A stretch of 64,000 nucleotides of DNA from Lycorma delicatula (GCF_047948215.1 NC_134464.1:31185020-31249019), one strand, 5' to 3'. Numbered from the stretch's first letter, positions 11,974 through 25,636 are shown. The notes: generated by a model from the sequence alone, not told the origin. Numbers and translations: made by a program.

Positions 11974-12403
11974 TTTAGATTGGTAAAATTTTTGAACAAC
12001 TTTTGTGAAAAATGAAATTGCTGGAATTTTTTCAAATCTAATGTTTTTAATAATTTAACTGCTTAAAATACATGCTTGGAGAAAAAAATAACAGTTGCCA
12101 CAAATGCAATTAAATATAAATGTGGAAAATATTTTTGCAATTCCAACAGAGGACTTTTCCTTGTCTGGTAACCAGTAATAAACAAATGGAATGGAACAAC
12201 TAATTTGAAAGCAACACTTGAAAAAAAAATACTGCTTTTTATTGGTTACAACAATATATTTTATTATTATTATTTTTGTTATGAATACAAATTATTATTA
12301 TTATAAATTATATTTTATTTTTGTTTTTACACATCTGGTTATTCTTAAACTGTAATGCACGTACATATAAATATTTATGATTAAACAAATTTGATTTACA
12401 TAC

Positions 12404-12495
12404 TTGCTGCAAGAGGTGTGAAGAACAAACTTAGAATAAAGAAGACTGTAACAGCCGCAGAGGCAGAATATCCGTCAGCCATAGTGGACGCATTC
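12404..12495 (-). CDS. ihog: Ihog/Boi-like Hedgehog co-receptor, first coding exon (signal peptide)
   Basis: This is the first coding exon of a minus-strand gene for a secreted-entry, single-pass Ig/fibronectin receptor of the Ihog/Boi (CDO-type) family, which binds Hedgehog at the cell surface. The exon follows a T-rich acceptor ending in CAG (12498-12496). It has 13 nt of 5' UTR, then ATG at 12482-12480. It encodes 26 residues plus one base, starting MADGYSASAAV, with a hydrophobic core VFFILSLFF and a small-residue end PLAA, a typical signal peptide. The donor is A|gtatgt with GT at 12403-12402. The leftover A joins GT of the next exon to make Ser, so the reading frame is continuous. The acceptor just upstream of the ATG implies at least one more 5' UTR exon farther right, which I could not locate. 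The signal peptide alone would not identify the family; the assignment rests on the next three exons. Confidence 0.85.
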
Positions 12496-13059
12496 CTGTA
12501 AAAAAAAAAGCACAAATACATTTAAAAATGGTTAAAACTATGCTACATAATTAAATAATGTTAAAAAAAAGATTTAACAGATTTAATTAATATTTAACCA
12601 TTTTTAGTTAAATATTAATTATGAAAAGAGAGGTTCAACTGAAAATAAAAAAAATTAAATCCTGGAAATTGAAAGGTATCATTGCTTATACAAAAAATAA
12701 GTGAAATAAGGTAAAATACAAACTATCAAATCCACATCGACTGAACCAGTTCCCGTAGATCATCAGTTGTTAATAATATCAGATGCAGTTCACTGAATGT
12801 GTTGACATTTTTTAGTGGCTAATAACGATAATAGTCAACGGTAGCAATAAAATATAAAAAAGGTAAATAAATAAAGACATCTTTTATATTTATGCATGAT
12901 TAGATAATGTTTATATAACTATAAAAATAAAAATCATGATTCTGTTCCTACCATAACAAATTATACAATAAGGTCTTTTCAAGTTTATGGTCCAATCTCA
13001 TTCTGCATGATTTACATTTAAAAGTCATGAACTTATATACTCAAACCTGTCAATTTCCA

Positions 13060-13210
13060 TCAATCTCCATGGCAGAATGGAATTATATGTACTTTTCATC
13101 CAGAAAGTTCAGGGTTCAAATTCTGGAAGGATTGACAACATTTGTCAAAAGTTACAAAATTCTTGTTATCAAAAAAATAAGAGAGTAAGGAATCTGTAGT
13201 CGGGCATCAG
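13060..13210 (+). repeat. Degenerate tRNA-derived SINE (tentative)
   Basis: Contains a B-box-like GGTTCAAATTC at 13113-13123 preceded by ATCCAGAAAGTTCAG, in the arrangement of tRNA-derived SINE heads seen elsewhere in the window. The A box is poor and no copy of the body is present, so this is a weak call. Confidence 0.35.
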
Positions 13211-14513
13211 CCTGCAGTTACCAGGAGACAAAATTTACACATAAATTTGATTAAAAAAAACAACACAATATAGACAAACACAACACACATCAAATACACT
13301 ATTTGACCACATTATAAAATGGGCTTCCTAACAAGTTAATAAAAGTGCTTCAAACAAAAGTACCACCACTTACATTCCGTTACTGAGGATAAGACTGGGT
13401 CTTAGTTGTGAAAGAGTCTTACGTGCACATATTTCCTGTTATTTAAAAAATAAGTCATGATTTTTACCAATTAATAGCTTTACAAGAGAGAAAGGTAAAA
13501 TACAACATGATTCACAATTTAGTCCTCCATTACTGTTGGTACGCTTGATTTGGTTTTACATTTGAGTAGATCATAACAAGAAAAAGTGCATGTGGAATAC
13601 AAAGGAAAACAGTTTCAAAAGATATATTATATAAAACAGTAATCACCAAGTCATAATAATTAATTTATTTTTAAAACCAATTAAATTTGTCTTACTTTAA
13701 AAAATAATATGATGTAAATATGAAGTAAAAGTAAAAGACATATGTATCAATTTTATTTAAAACTAAATACTATACATTATTTTTTTGGAAATTTAAAAAA
13801 ATAAATATATGCAAAGCATTTTCCAAACATCATGCTTACAGATATTACTTCTTGTTTTTCCTTTACGAATTTTTAATGGTAATAATTGCTGCAATCATTA
13901 GCTGCTAATAAATACCATAAAATGAAAATGCACCCAACATTTTAATTTCAACCATCAGTAGGAAATGAACATGCTTTGGCTACAACCATTTGACCTAATT
14001 TTCACATTAATAAATTTTCAGGATATTATTCCCTGAGCTGCACTAAGTGGTGTGGAACCATCAGGTTACAAGGAATATAGTTTACTATCTTATTAATGAC
14101 AAATATATATAAAATAATGTAAAAAATGTACAAAACCAAGTATTTTACATAAATTTGTCTAATTTATTAATTATCTATAATAATTTATTGTTCCATGTAA
14201 ATTTGTAGAATTCATACACCCTCATATCTGCACACCACCCAAGAGAAGTTTAATTGAAGGTGTTTATAATTTTTATAAAAATAATTTTGACAGCAATATC
14301 TTTGCAACTTTATTCTACAGTAAAAATGTTACATAATAAAGTCTGATTTACACCAAAAAAATGCATAAGCAATTAAAACATATTGTTTAATCCAAGAAGG
14401 AATTAATTGGTTGTGCATTATTAATAATAATAATATTCAAGAAAATAAACTATTTTAAACATAATAATTATTGTAAAACTAACTATATCAAACAAAATCA
14501 TTGCAATACTTAC

Positions 14514-14704
14514 AATGAAGATGTATATAAACAAACACTATTAACCCTTGTTTTAAACATGAATTGTAATTTGCAGCAATGAAGCTGTATAAAACCCCAA
14601 TGAAGCCTACAAATAGTAAAACTTTTAATGAAGGCAAACGAGTAGCGTCAGTATGTTTTATACCTTCTAATGAACCATCATGGTGGTCTGGACCAATTGT
14701 CACC
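14514..14704 (-). CDS. Possible exon of an unidentified membrane protein
   Basis: A minus-strand open frame with exon-like borders: acceptor tgtgtatag (AG at 14706-14705) and donor CATT|gtaagt (GT at 14513-14512). It would encode VTIGPDHHDGSLEGIKHTDA, then TRLPSLK, then a hydrophobic run VLLFVGFIGVLYSFIAANY that could be a membrane segment, and a second weaker one (GLIVFVYIHLH). The mix of acidic, His-rich and hydrophobic stretches looks more like protein than the surrounding AT-rich noise. I do not recognise it. A neighbouring open stretch on the same strand ending at a GTAAGT donor near 14765 does not join in frame. It lies about 2 kb upstream of the first coding exon of the Ihog/Boi-like gene, so it could belong to another gene or be spurious. 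Confidence 0.35.
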
Positions 14705-14839
14705 CTATACACACACCAGTTCTATTGTTTTTAAGCCCTCATAATTTTCTTAAACCAGTCACTTACCCTTTCTAAAACAAGTACACAAAAAAAACCATCT
14801 ATGTATAAAATATAATAAAACTACCAAAGAAAATGCAGC

Positions 14840-14997
<158 letters not shown>

Positions 14998-15398
14998 GAA
15001 TCTCATGTTCATAAAACACATGTGCATAAACAATACCTTGAATTAAAAGGTGGGAGTAAGATAGAAAACTAGATGCTGACAAAGACTGAATAAAGAACAG
15101 ATGTATGTCTCTTTAAATCAGATTACCTTTAAAGAAAACCGTCTATGTACAATATATTGTTTTACACAAGAACACTGAGCATTTGAATCTATGGTTGATC
15201 TTAATGGATGGTTGTTCTGGGTTCAAATTTTTAATAATTATTAACGGACAACATCAAATGTGATACAAACAATAAAAAAATTGCCTCAGCCTGAATTTGT
15301 ATTTAGGTTATAATTTTAATTTAATATACTTAACAAATAAAAAAAATACAAAAATAAAACTTTGAATTACCTGATAAATTATTTCTTCATATAACAAA

Positions 15399-16600
15399 GT
15401 GTCATTAGTTTTGAAACTAGGCCTGTTACTGAACATAGACCTCTCTCCCAATATTCCATGCTTTTCTCTCCAATTTCAACTTACACCAATTTATTCCTAC
15501 AACCTCCTTCTAATAATCTTCCTACCATTTCCTCTGTTTACCTCTTTCCTTTTCAAATTGAAGGATTTTCAAAACGTAAATTGTTTTATCCATCCAACCT
15601 TACCAAGCGGCCAGTCCATTTCCACTATGATTTCTTGATTACTTTGCGACATCTGCCACTCCAGTATGTTGCCTTTCACATTTAACTCTGCCTTTTACTG
15701 AATACAATGGAAACCATGATTCTTTCCATTGATCATTGAGTAAGTCTCATAATTTGTATGGACTTCTTCGACAACATCCAAATTAATGAACTAAAAGTGA
15801 GACAAGGTGTTTAAAATAGTCTTAATAATTTACTTTTTTGGATACCGTTCATCTGGTTGTTTTTCATAATGAATTTCAATATTTTTTCCAAACAGCTGCT
15901 ACCCTTCTTTGGGTCTACTTTCCTGTTCTGTCCTCAGAGCTCACTGGTTGCCTAAATACATTGTTTTGTTTGCCTGATGTAATTTCTTTTCTAGTAGTTC
16001 TAAGTCTTTGTTAACTCCATTTATTAGAAGAACAGTCTTTTTTTCATTAATTTATTATACCATTTGCCCAGCCTTGTTTTTCCAGTTTATTTAAAATTTC
16101 TTCTAACATTTCAAAATTTTAGGAGATGAAATAAATCATATCTGATCATCAGTAAATCTAAGATTTGTCAATCTTCTACCAATAATACTAAATCCAAATT
16201 TTTTTCTGTCCATTTCAGTTTTATAAATACTTCCTCCAAAATTACATTGGACAAAGCCAGTAATAATGGATCTCTCTGTTTTATTCCTTTTTTTGTTTAA
16301 AAAAATATTATTCAACTTGACCAATAGCTATTCTAACCTAATTTGATGAAAATATTTTATTTATTAAATTGAGGTATTTATAAGGCATGTATTGGGAGTT
16401 TAATGTTCAGTATAGGAAATGATGGTTTACGAAAAAAGTTTATATTATAATAATCAATGAATGTTACGTATACCTGCATTTGAAATTCTACTGCATTTTC
16501 AATAACCTGGATGTGATCTATTGCACTCTTGGTTATTTGACGGTTTTTCCAATCTAAGTTAATTTTTTTAAAAATAATTTTCATAATATCTTGCTTATTG
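15399..16600 (-). pseudogene. Decayed non-LTR reverse transcriptase remnant
   Basis: Minus-strand pieces of a LINE reverse transcriptase in shifting frames. Around 16378-16584 one frame contains DHIQVIENAVEF and QVYVTFIDYYN, resembling the early RT motif with FIDY-KAF. Around 16136-16324 another frame ends GRRLTNLRFTDDQI, a recognisable palm motif in which the canonical F-A-D-D has become F-T-D-D. The intervening frame also carries KQRDPL-like residues of the RQG-x-PLSP block. The left part (15400-15900) shows only scattered similarity. It has many stops and shifts and is clearly dead. Exact borders and clade are not determinable by eye; it is not the same family as the element at 9822-10960. 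Confidence 0.6.
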
Positions 16601-17582
16601 CAGAGGTAAATGTTATTGGTACCTTGTTATTTAAGTCTTGCGTATCTCCTTTTTATGGATAAAAATGACACCAGATAACAAATGACAATGGTATTCTTCT
16701 GTTTCTAAGTAATATTCTGTTGCACATTTCTGCCCACAAAACTTAAAAATTACTAAATTACCTAAGTTACTTAGAAATTTGCGGACAATTTTACAACAGA
16801 ATTCATATACTGTAATTCATTTTTTATGACAAAACATGGTACATTGTTTTTTTTTATGCCCTTCCCAATTTTTCTTATGATTGTGAAGAATGTAAAGAAC
16901 CGAAGTCTAACAGGAAGTTGTTTTTTTCCGAAGTTTTATTTCCACAACTAATCTGTGGAATGAATTTAATGAAAATGTCAATTTTCAGGGCTTAAATATT
17001 TAATAAGTTGAGCATTCTCATTTCTAAAAGTATATCTGTTTCTGTGAAAAAGCCAATGAAAAATCATTTCACATCTTATGTAATCTAGTACACCATCATG
17101 GAAAGTTTGGTTTTCATGCATATAGTGATGTCATTTAATTTTTAGAAATAACTCACATCTGGTCACCTATAAATGTTAGTTATACCAGTTTTTTTTTTGT
17201 TATGTGTGGCTTAATTATGTCAAATATACAGTAGAAATGTACATAGTTTGGCATCCATTTTCAAAGTGTTATTATGGTCACTTCAAAAAATAACATTTAT
17301 TTTACTTATTCTTACTTCTATAAAGAGATTAAAAAATATAATTTTTCTGTCTGCAGTCAACTTCTTGAACAAAAATTGTTTAATCTGTAATAAATGTGAA
17401 TTTAGATTGGAAGTAAAATTGTAATTTGCATTCACTTACAACTCTCAGAACATTACATTGAATTAATACTTAGATAATGGAAATATATGAAAAGAGAATC
17501 AAAGACAATGGTTAAAGTAATATTTAATAAGAAATGTTACAAGAAATCATTTAGGGTACTGAACAATTCAGTATCTCATCTA

Positions 17583-17626
17583 ATATTTTATGTTTAATTA
17601 CCTTTAGGTGATTAAACATAAAATAT
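17583..17626. repeat. Inverted repeat, 20-bp arms with 4-nt loop
   Basis: The left arm 17583-17602 (ATATTTTATGTTTAATTACC) pairs with 17607-17626 with a single mismatch around a TTTA loop. It stands immediately left of the GC-rich island starting near 17640, so it may mark an element boundary. Confidence 0.9.
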
Positions 17627-17639
17627 AAAATACACACCT

Positions 17640-17916
17640 TGTCCCTCGAGGTGTGCATTGGGGGACGTGTAACTGTGAAAAGCAAACGAAATGTGTGTCT
17701 TGATCGGGTATAATAGGGACTGGAAGGGTGCTCTTCTGCGGAGAAAAATTCTGATCACCGGAAGAGGTGATTAGTATGTTTTCAAGGAGGCACGGGAGAC
17801 CCCGATGGGATGTCCGAGTTCAGACGAGCTAGGGAGGGCAGACTGCGCTGCCATGAAACTCTAAGGCGACTGTGTTAAGCTTTTTAGTGTGGGTGGTCAT
17901 CTTGGGGGCGTTATAT
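17640..17916. other. GC-rich island of unknown origin
   Basis: About 280 bp far richer in G than its surroundings, with sharp edges, e.g. GAGGTGTGCATTGGGGGACG at the left. No open frame or Pol III box is recognised and no second copy is in the window. Most likely a fragment of a retroelement untranslated region. Confidence 0.4.
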
Positions 17917-20900
17917 ATATAAACTTAAATGATTTAATACAAAAATTAAAAATCAATATTAATATTTTTTTAAATAATAAAGTAATTTATAAATACAAGT
18001 TTCTAGTTCACCTATTACGTATACATTAGATAATTTTTTATTGCACAATACGTGTCTCCTTCAGCACTCCTTTTTATATGAATTAGCCATTAAAAAATGT
18101 TATTAAAATTTATTGTTCACAGAATATAAATTATATGTAAGAAGAAGTAACAATATTAATAACTTAATGATTTTTATGGTACGCTAAAAAACTCTAAATA
18201 AAAGCTACTAAAAATAAAAACTATTTACTTACTGTAATAAATACAAAGTTAATTTACTTTTGAATACATATAAGTTGATGTTAATGTGTAATATACAATA
18301 TATGAATGTATTATTTAATAACATAAGGGGTACACTAATTTACTGCTTTGTTATGGCTAGAAAATATTTAAAATACCTGACATTTAAACAGTACAAGAGA
18401 CACTGAGCAATGTTGCTCTCTCTCTCTCTCTCTCTAAGTAATGATGTTCACCATCCATTAGCCTCTATAATAAAGAGAATAAAGATGACACACTTTGACT
18501 TTATATCAACTGTATTTCAGTGGACTGACATGCCAATATGCAATAGTATATTTAAATCAGAGAAGATGGCAATAAAAAACCACTTCATTCCTCATTTTCC
18601 CTGGTAAGCCAGACATTAAAATTTCCTACCTGAGAATAATTACATCTATGTCAAGAGTAAATTGTGATTCATGCACAGTTACCTACAACTACTGAGATTT
18701 TGGCAAACAATTAATGAAATCTTCTAGACCTCAGTAAGAATATAAAAAAAAACTTTATTATTTGAAGTCATATATTCTTAATGCCTAAGATGTTTAATCT
18801 ATTTATGACATATTTCTTTTTTGCAAAGCATAAAAAATTTCTTCATAGTTAATCAAATAAGTAATATTGATTAAAAAAAAACACTTTTTACAATCAAAAA
18901 TGAAAAAAAAAAGAAATAAAAATTTATTAAAGCAAAAATAAATGAAGAAATTTTAATTAATTTTAAAAATACACTTGTGTATAAAAAGCAACTAGCGTTT
19001 TTATGATTCAGAATTCAATTTTCTGTGTTACAGTAGTCTATCAGTCATTTTAGTTATCAACACAAACCAATAATTCTATTGAATTGCATATCAAAATATG
19101 ATCAAATTAGAGCAAAATCATAAAATTTTAATGATTATCAGTAACAAATACATATTAGTCTGAAGTAAAATCATTTCCAACACCAAGAAAAATTGATCAA
19201 ATTTAATTTTCTAAGAAATGAAAACAGATCAAATAAAAATAACAATTGCTTAGTAATTAAGTTTCAAGAACATTAGCGAAGTTATTTATATGTTAGGAGC
19301 AGGAATACAAAGTATGGACTATAAAATGTAATTGTTATAGAAAGTATACCGAACCCAATACATTACTAGTATGTATTATAAACATACCTCCCTAAATACC
19401 TTCCCCCAAATCTAAATCCAAAAGTTGAAATTAAAAAAAAAAAAGAAAGAGCACTTGCAACAATGTAGTTGAAGGGCTGTTGTACAGAATGTACAAGTGA
19501 AATATAGATATTGTAGATCTCCAAAAAGTGAATTCTTAAACTCAAAATTTATAAGACCTCAAAGTGAGATAATATGATAAAAATTGGGCGATACAATCTC
19601 ATATAACAAGGATTCAACAGCATTAGATAACATAAAAAGGAAACAAAAAAAAATATTAATATTTTTATTTTATAGCCCTGAAACACCAAAATATAAAATA
19701 GTGATTTCACTTCATCATTAGAGAAAAAAATCCCAAAGAAAGAATTTATCAACCTTGACATCTGATTAAATTAAAACTGTCACTAACCTGGACCAAGCCA
19801 TAAAGATTGATCAAACTTCCAATTTCTCAACATTCCTAATCACTTGATCATATTTTATCAGTCGCTACTTTTCTACTACTTTTGGTATTATGTTCATCAT
19901 TTACTGAATAAATTTAGTTATAAAAGTCAGAATAGATAGTTGATCAACCACGAACTTGTACCTTGTGGCATTATTACATCATCAGACTCAACTGAATACA
20001 ACAAATTTTTAAGTAGCTATTTTATTACCGTGGGTTATCAGTTTCAAAATAAGCTTAATGATTTCACTTCATTTTTGTAGTATTTTAATGGATTAAAATG
20101 AAGAAATCTGATTAATTTAACCAATTATATATAAAAATAATAAAAAGATGTCCTGAAAATATTATTAGTTGAATAAGTTTTATTTCTCAAATCTATTTAT
20201 TCCCACAATCATTTTAGAAACTATTTAAAACCTTAAAATAAATGTAAATATAAACAGCAGGTCAACAAAAAGCTAGAATCTCAAGAATATAATTTTAATA
20301 TCAAATTAATGCCGCTGAACTGATTTAACAATTTTATTTTTTAATTTAATATTATAATTCCATATAATCAGTTTTTATACAAAAATAATGATTTAATTAA
20401 ATTTGTTTTTATATCATTAGCAGAAAAAAATGAAACTGAACAAATAAATGTAATATACTATATAAATGAGACTATCTCAATTTTCAACTTCAACTTTCAA
20501 CTAGTAAAGTATAAACACCAATTAAATTTTCTTAAAATATAATTGGATGGCTTCTTTCTATCAGTTCCTGTACATTCCTTAATATTCTGTCACTTATGTT
20601 AACTATCAGAACGTTACCATACAAAGTTGGGATTATATAAGTAGTAAATGCAGTATCTAATTTTGAGAAGTATATTCATCACAATATTTACAAGAACTGT
20701 TTTTTAATTATTTATTAAATCAATTTATATACAAATATAATAATTATATTTCATTTTTACATCGGAAAAATATAAGAAAATTCATAGAAACAACAGTTTC
20801 CTTGATCTTCCCTCATTTTCAACTTTTAATTTTGGCAATTGTCTTACACAAACACAAAAATATCAATGAAAAATCTAATTACTAATAAAAATCAATAGAC

Positions 20901-23330
20901 AATTAATAATTAAATAGATAACATCCCTGATATAGAGTTATTTTTATTTATTTATTTTTTTTTTTGTTTCATTATATCAGTTTTCATAGATGATTTTTTT
21001 TCAGCTACGAGTATTTAATCGATATCACATGTCTCAATAAGTTATTTATGTCAAATTTAATAAAAGTAAGTCAGTTATGAGTATTCAAATGTTGTATAAA
21101 TAAATTTCATAAATAAGTTAATAATAGAACGGTAAACAGAAAGACTAATAAAATATGCCTACCAATAATAGTTTCATGATCTACTGAATATACCATCTAT
21201 TGATCTACCAATACATGTTTTTACTGGTAGAACATAATCGATTTAGGCCGATTTAAAATTCGAGGACAACTAGTTATTTTTTCCATTTGATGGCCTCTTC
21301 TTATCATTCTAATGATATAAAATAAAATTAAATCAAACCGTTTGTATAACTATCTTAAATCAGATAACAATGCATTAAACGCCTCCTCGCAATCATAGAT
21401 TTCGACTGGTTGTCTACCTACATTGATGATCGTATCAAACTTAATTAGTTGAAATGTACCAAATATGTCAAATAAAGAAATAAATTAAAAAAGAGAAAAA
21501 CCAATAAAATACTATCAATCTATAACACTTTTACGATCTCATATTGACATTTATATACTGGTTAGTGAGACAACTGATTTGTGTCAATCAGAAGTTGAAA
21601 AAAACCTGGTATCTCTTGATTAAGTGCTTTTCACATCTTGTTCATGCAACCCTATAAAAATAAAATAAATTTATTACATTTGTATAAAGACAAGATGTAT
21701 GAATCTGATAATAAAATATCAGATCTCGTAATTATATTTATTTTATTTAAAAGTTAATTGTAATATATGATTACTTAAAATATTTGGATGTGGTTGACCG
21801 GTAAGTCCACATCTTTATTTAACTAATTAAAATGCTAAAGTAGATGATATCATTAGATAAGTAAACAGAGTAATAAAATTCCAAGAACCATGGTAGACTA
21901 ATTTTCATAATCTTTTATTGGTAACAGATAATCAAATGACTCTAATCCTAAGTAGAAGAGGTTCTACCCGTTTCACAATATCTTTTCTTATTTATGTTAA
22001 CGCTTTGAAAATGAATAAATTATATTTTTATTGATAATGATGTTATGCAATAAAATGATTAAAATTTTGTTAACATTTTCTATATCATTCAGTTTATTAA
22101 TTTTATATTTTGTACCTCAAGTATTTGTTTAGATGGCTTAAAAAGTGTCATATAATTAGACACACAAATTGATATAATGCAAATGAAGTTATACTCCAAT
22201 TATTTCGGTGATATTTAGATAGAATATAATTCATTGCCCAAAACAAAAATTCAAAGATAACAAGTTGTTTTATTAAATTTGCATTTCCATTTTTATTTTT
22301 TACATTATTAAAATGAAATGAAAACATTAAATATCTTTAAAAACCTATCATAACCTATAACTAAAAAAAAAAGTTTTATTATAAATTTAGTTTAGGCTAT
22401 TTTGATGTGAAAAAACCCGTTATTTATGTTTGACTTGTTATCAATTTCGGTTTTCATGTTAAAAAATAGCTATACTTATTTTATTCATCACTTAACTTTA
22501 ACTTTAAAATTTTAAAATATTTTAAAGTTTTATTTCTGTAACAAGATAATTGCAAAAGTGAGGAGATAGTAAAATTTATCTAACAAATTTTTGAAACTTC
22601 TTAATTGATATTGATATCAGATAACTGGTTTGCGTTAATTGGATTCCCTTTTAATTCATTCAAATACTACAAAAATTAAGTAAAATCATTATTAAGTTTA
22701 GAAACTGATGGTCTGCAATAATAAAAATATCTATTTCGTAATTTTTTTTATACACAGTTTAGTTTAATTTGATGCAAATAGAACCACAAGATAAAAGTTT
22801 GCGGTTGATTGAGTTCCTATTAAGATCTTCATATCTCGATTTGTTAAAATATCATAAACATTAACAGAAGAAGCAGAAAAATAGGGATCCACTCAATATA
22901 ATCAAATGATTAGAAGATTAGTTCATTTGATTAATGTTTATGATTTGGTTTGTGGATAACAGGTTCCACCTTTTCAGAAGTAGAATTCAACTGGATCTTT
23001 TTTCGCTTTAATATTTTTACTCTTCCTTTCTTATTTTTTTTTTTTACTTCACAGAGGTTCCATCGACAATAATTTGTTATAGCTGTTAAATGAAAATCAC
23101 TGGGAAATTTTTATATTTAGTATTTTTGTATTTCAAAATTGTACAGGATGATCAAATGAAGAAATCTTCAACTGAAATTGATCAATTTTTTTCATATTGA
23201 ATTAAAGTGATATAAAAAAATTTAAACTGTTTTCTTGTAATGATGTGAGCTTGTAGTCTTAATAGAGTCGTTTGGATATGTGAAAATTTGAAATGGGGGT
23301 GAAAGATGAGGGCTATTTTTTTTTCCCACC
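17917..23330. other. AT-rich intergenic or intronic DNA
   Basis: More than 5 kb with only short open frames, simple A/T runs and a short (CT)n tract at 18416-18435. I see no exon with credible splice sites, no transposase or RT motif and no tRNA-like box. Confidence 0.6.
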
Positions 23331-23339
23331 AAGTTTGAA

Positions 23340-23474
23340 GAAATTTGTCAGAGGTCTCGATTACAAGACCTAATACAATACATAAAAGTAAACTGCCTTT
23401 ACTAGGATTTGAACCTTGACTCGAAATCAGCTGATTAGTGTTGAAAAATTTCCCGCTACACCAACCCGGTGGGT
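23340..23474 (-). repeat. tRNA-derived SINE, divergent copy
   Basis: On the minus strand the head starts ACCCACCGGGTTGGTGTAGC, an A-box-like GGTGTAGCGGG. It then has AATCAGCTGATTTCGAGTCA and the B-box-like GGTTCAAATCC. The CACCGG start and the CAGCTGATT block are shared with the SINEs at 31945-32217 and 32720-33018. The body beyond the head differs from those copies. Confidence 0.7.
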
Positions 23475-23484
23475 TTGACGATTA

Positions 23485-23772
23485 ATAACTAGCTAGACAC
23501 TCTCTTGTCCTCTTGTAGAAAAGACCGTAGCCCCGGCGAGAATGCTCTTTTGGGTGTTCTCGTTTGAGGCAAAAAGGCATAAAGACCGAGTCCCGGCTCC
23601 TAGGGTGGGGAACAAGAACGACATAGTCGGGCCTGGTAACCCTACTCTGGGAGTTAGAGACAGGCATTAATAGTTAAGATCCAGTCGGTTTATAAAAGGA
23701 CACTCCCCCGGATGTGTTATGCTTCACTGTGGAATCCAATTCCACAGGGATCCAATTCAGGGGGGGAGGGGA
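23485..23772. other. GC-rich unclassified segment with TATA-like box
   Basis: Sharp-edged, C/G-rich sequence abutting a SINE head. It contains TTTATAAAAGG near 23689 and a perfect 9-bp-arm hairpin CTGTGGAAT-CCA-ATTCCACAG near 23729, and ends in a G-rich run. It could be part of a retrotransposon LTR or leader. I found no partner repeat to prove it. Confidence 0.35.
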
Positions 23773-24652
23773 GAAAAAAAAATAGCTAGAGACAGACTAA
23801 CATGAACGCGTGCAATATGAACATGTAAAGTACGTACAGTGAATTACTAGGTTGATATATAAATAACGTAACAAATATTAATACAACAATTCGTTAAATC
23901 AATAACTTTTCTTGACTCACAACGAAAGAATATCACTAAACAAATGTCCATGCATGAAATTCATTTCAAAAACTTAAGTTTTAAAGATTATATTTCAATC
24001 TATTCTCAACAACTACTATTAATATATAAGATATCGTCAAAACTTCATTCAGTATTAATTTCTAAATTTTCCTTCTCTTATTCTTTAATTTCATTCAGTT
24101 TTCATTTATTTTATTTCCCTGGAACGGTCGCAGACCACAGGTTGGCAACCATTGAACTTGATGAAAGAAAATCTATTTGTTTAAGGAAACATTGTGTTTA
24201 ATTATGTGTTTTATGTTACCTAGAATACTGTGTTGAAAAAAAATTTTACAGGTAAACTAAGATCTTGATCTATAAGAACAATTTTAAAAAAAAACAACAG
24301 CTTTACAACAATAATAAAAAATGACCTTTTCTACAAAAAAAAATGTTACCAACATAACATTTTTTCGTAATGAAAGGTACCTATATCAAGAATTTCCTAG
24401 TTGATCTTCAACATTAAGTATATCCGTAAGTGAAACAAAATCGCTAACATAATAGTTGCTTTATTTTAGTTTAAATTTTAGTATAAAATTAGATTTTAGT
24501 TTAATTAATAATGTTGTCTATGTAAATTTAATCTGTAATTTTATTATGTATCATTATTATTAAGTTGTTTTTGTCATTTTATATGTACAGAAAATTATAT
24601 GTGACTTTTAACTTACGAGTTTATTGAAAATTTTCATTTCATTTTCAGTATG

Positions 24653-24655
24653 TGT

Positions 24656-24707
<52 letters not shown>

Positions 24708-24748
24708 TGTGTGTGTGTGAGTGAGTGAGTGAGTGAGCGTGAGAGAGT

Positions 24749-24814
<66 letters not shown>
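24653..24814. repeat. Compound (GT)n(GA)n(GAGT)n(GA)n microsatellite
   Basis: About 160 bp of purine-rich dinucleotide and tetranucleotide repeats. Long Ser-Leu or His-Thr open frames through it are artefacts. Confidence 0.99.
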
Positions 24815-24817
<3 letters not shown>

Positions 24818-25636
24818 CACACATAGAATAACACTAGTCATTAAATATTTACATAATAATAATTTTGTTTATTTTAACGACTTACGAAAATAAAATAAAT
24901 TTATTAGACGTGTAATAAGACATGTAAACGTGAAGTAAATGATACAATTATAATGAAAATAATTTTTATTTACGTATAATTGCATTTTATAAATATACCT
25001 GGTAATCATTTTATCTTAAGTAAGTAATTTTATAAAGACAAAAATAAACATATTGAACTATTAAACAAGATAAGTAAATCTTACAACAAATATTATTCAA
25101 TGTTGTACACATAGAAAACTCTTTACTAGCATAATTAAACGCCCGGCGACACAATACAATTACAACACAATTTCTTTTTGTTTGAATTTTTTATTAGCAG
25201 TTTAGATAAAATATCAATAATAAAAGATATAAAAAAATGGTTTACTTAAACATCTTCTTTAACTTGTTTTTATTTTCTTAAAATAAAATAATAAATTTTA
25301 AAATTAAATAAATACATAATGACTTTATAAGCTGCAATAAAAATTAAAATTAATACTTTTTCAATACTCCTTAAATTTCAACATTTACAACTCGAAATCA
25401 AATAAAACTATCAACTAAAAACATAATAATCCTTAATTTGTTACCGACTTTCCTAAGTTGAAATTTAGAAATAACTGGAAGGATTATTAATTTTTAGTAG
25501 GTTTTGTAGTCGGTTTTACTTCATTAAAAAAAAAAAAAACACGATTTTTATACTCTTTCTAACTTTGTAAATAATTTCCGAATTCTTCAACTTCGATGAA
25601 AAATGTTAATATATATATAAATTAAAAGGTATTTTA

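Larger units (their letters stand above)
8989..12403 (-). other. Intron between signal-peptide exon and Ig1 exon
   Basis: A 3.4-kb intron, donor gtatgt and acceptor ttcttag. It holds a 5'-truncated RTE-like LINE (9822-10960) and a hairpin-ended noncoding repeat (about 11460-11973). The remainder is AT-rich without features. Confidence 0.8.

Noticed and set aside
24608..24841. Ser-Leu repeat proteins
   Set aside because: Translation of a GA/GT microsatellite.
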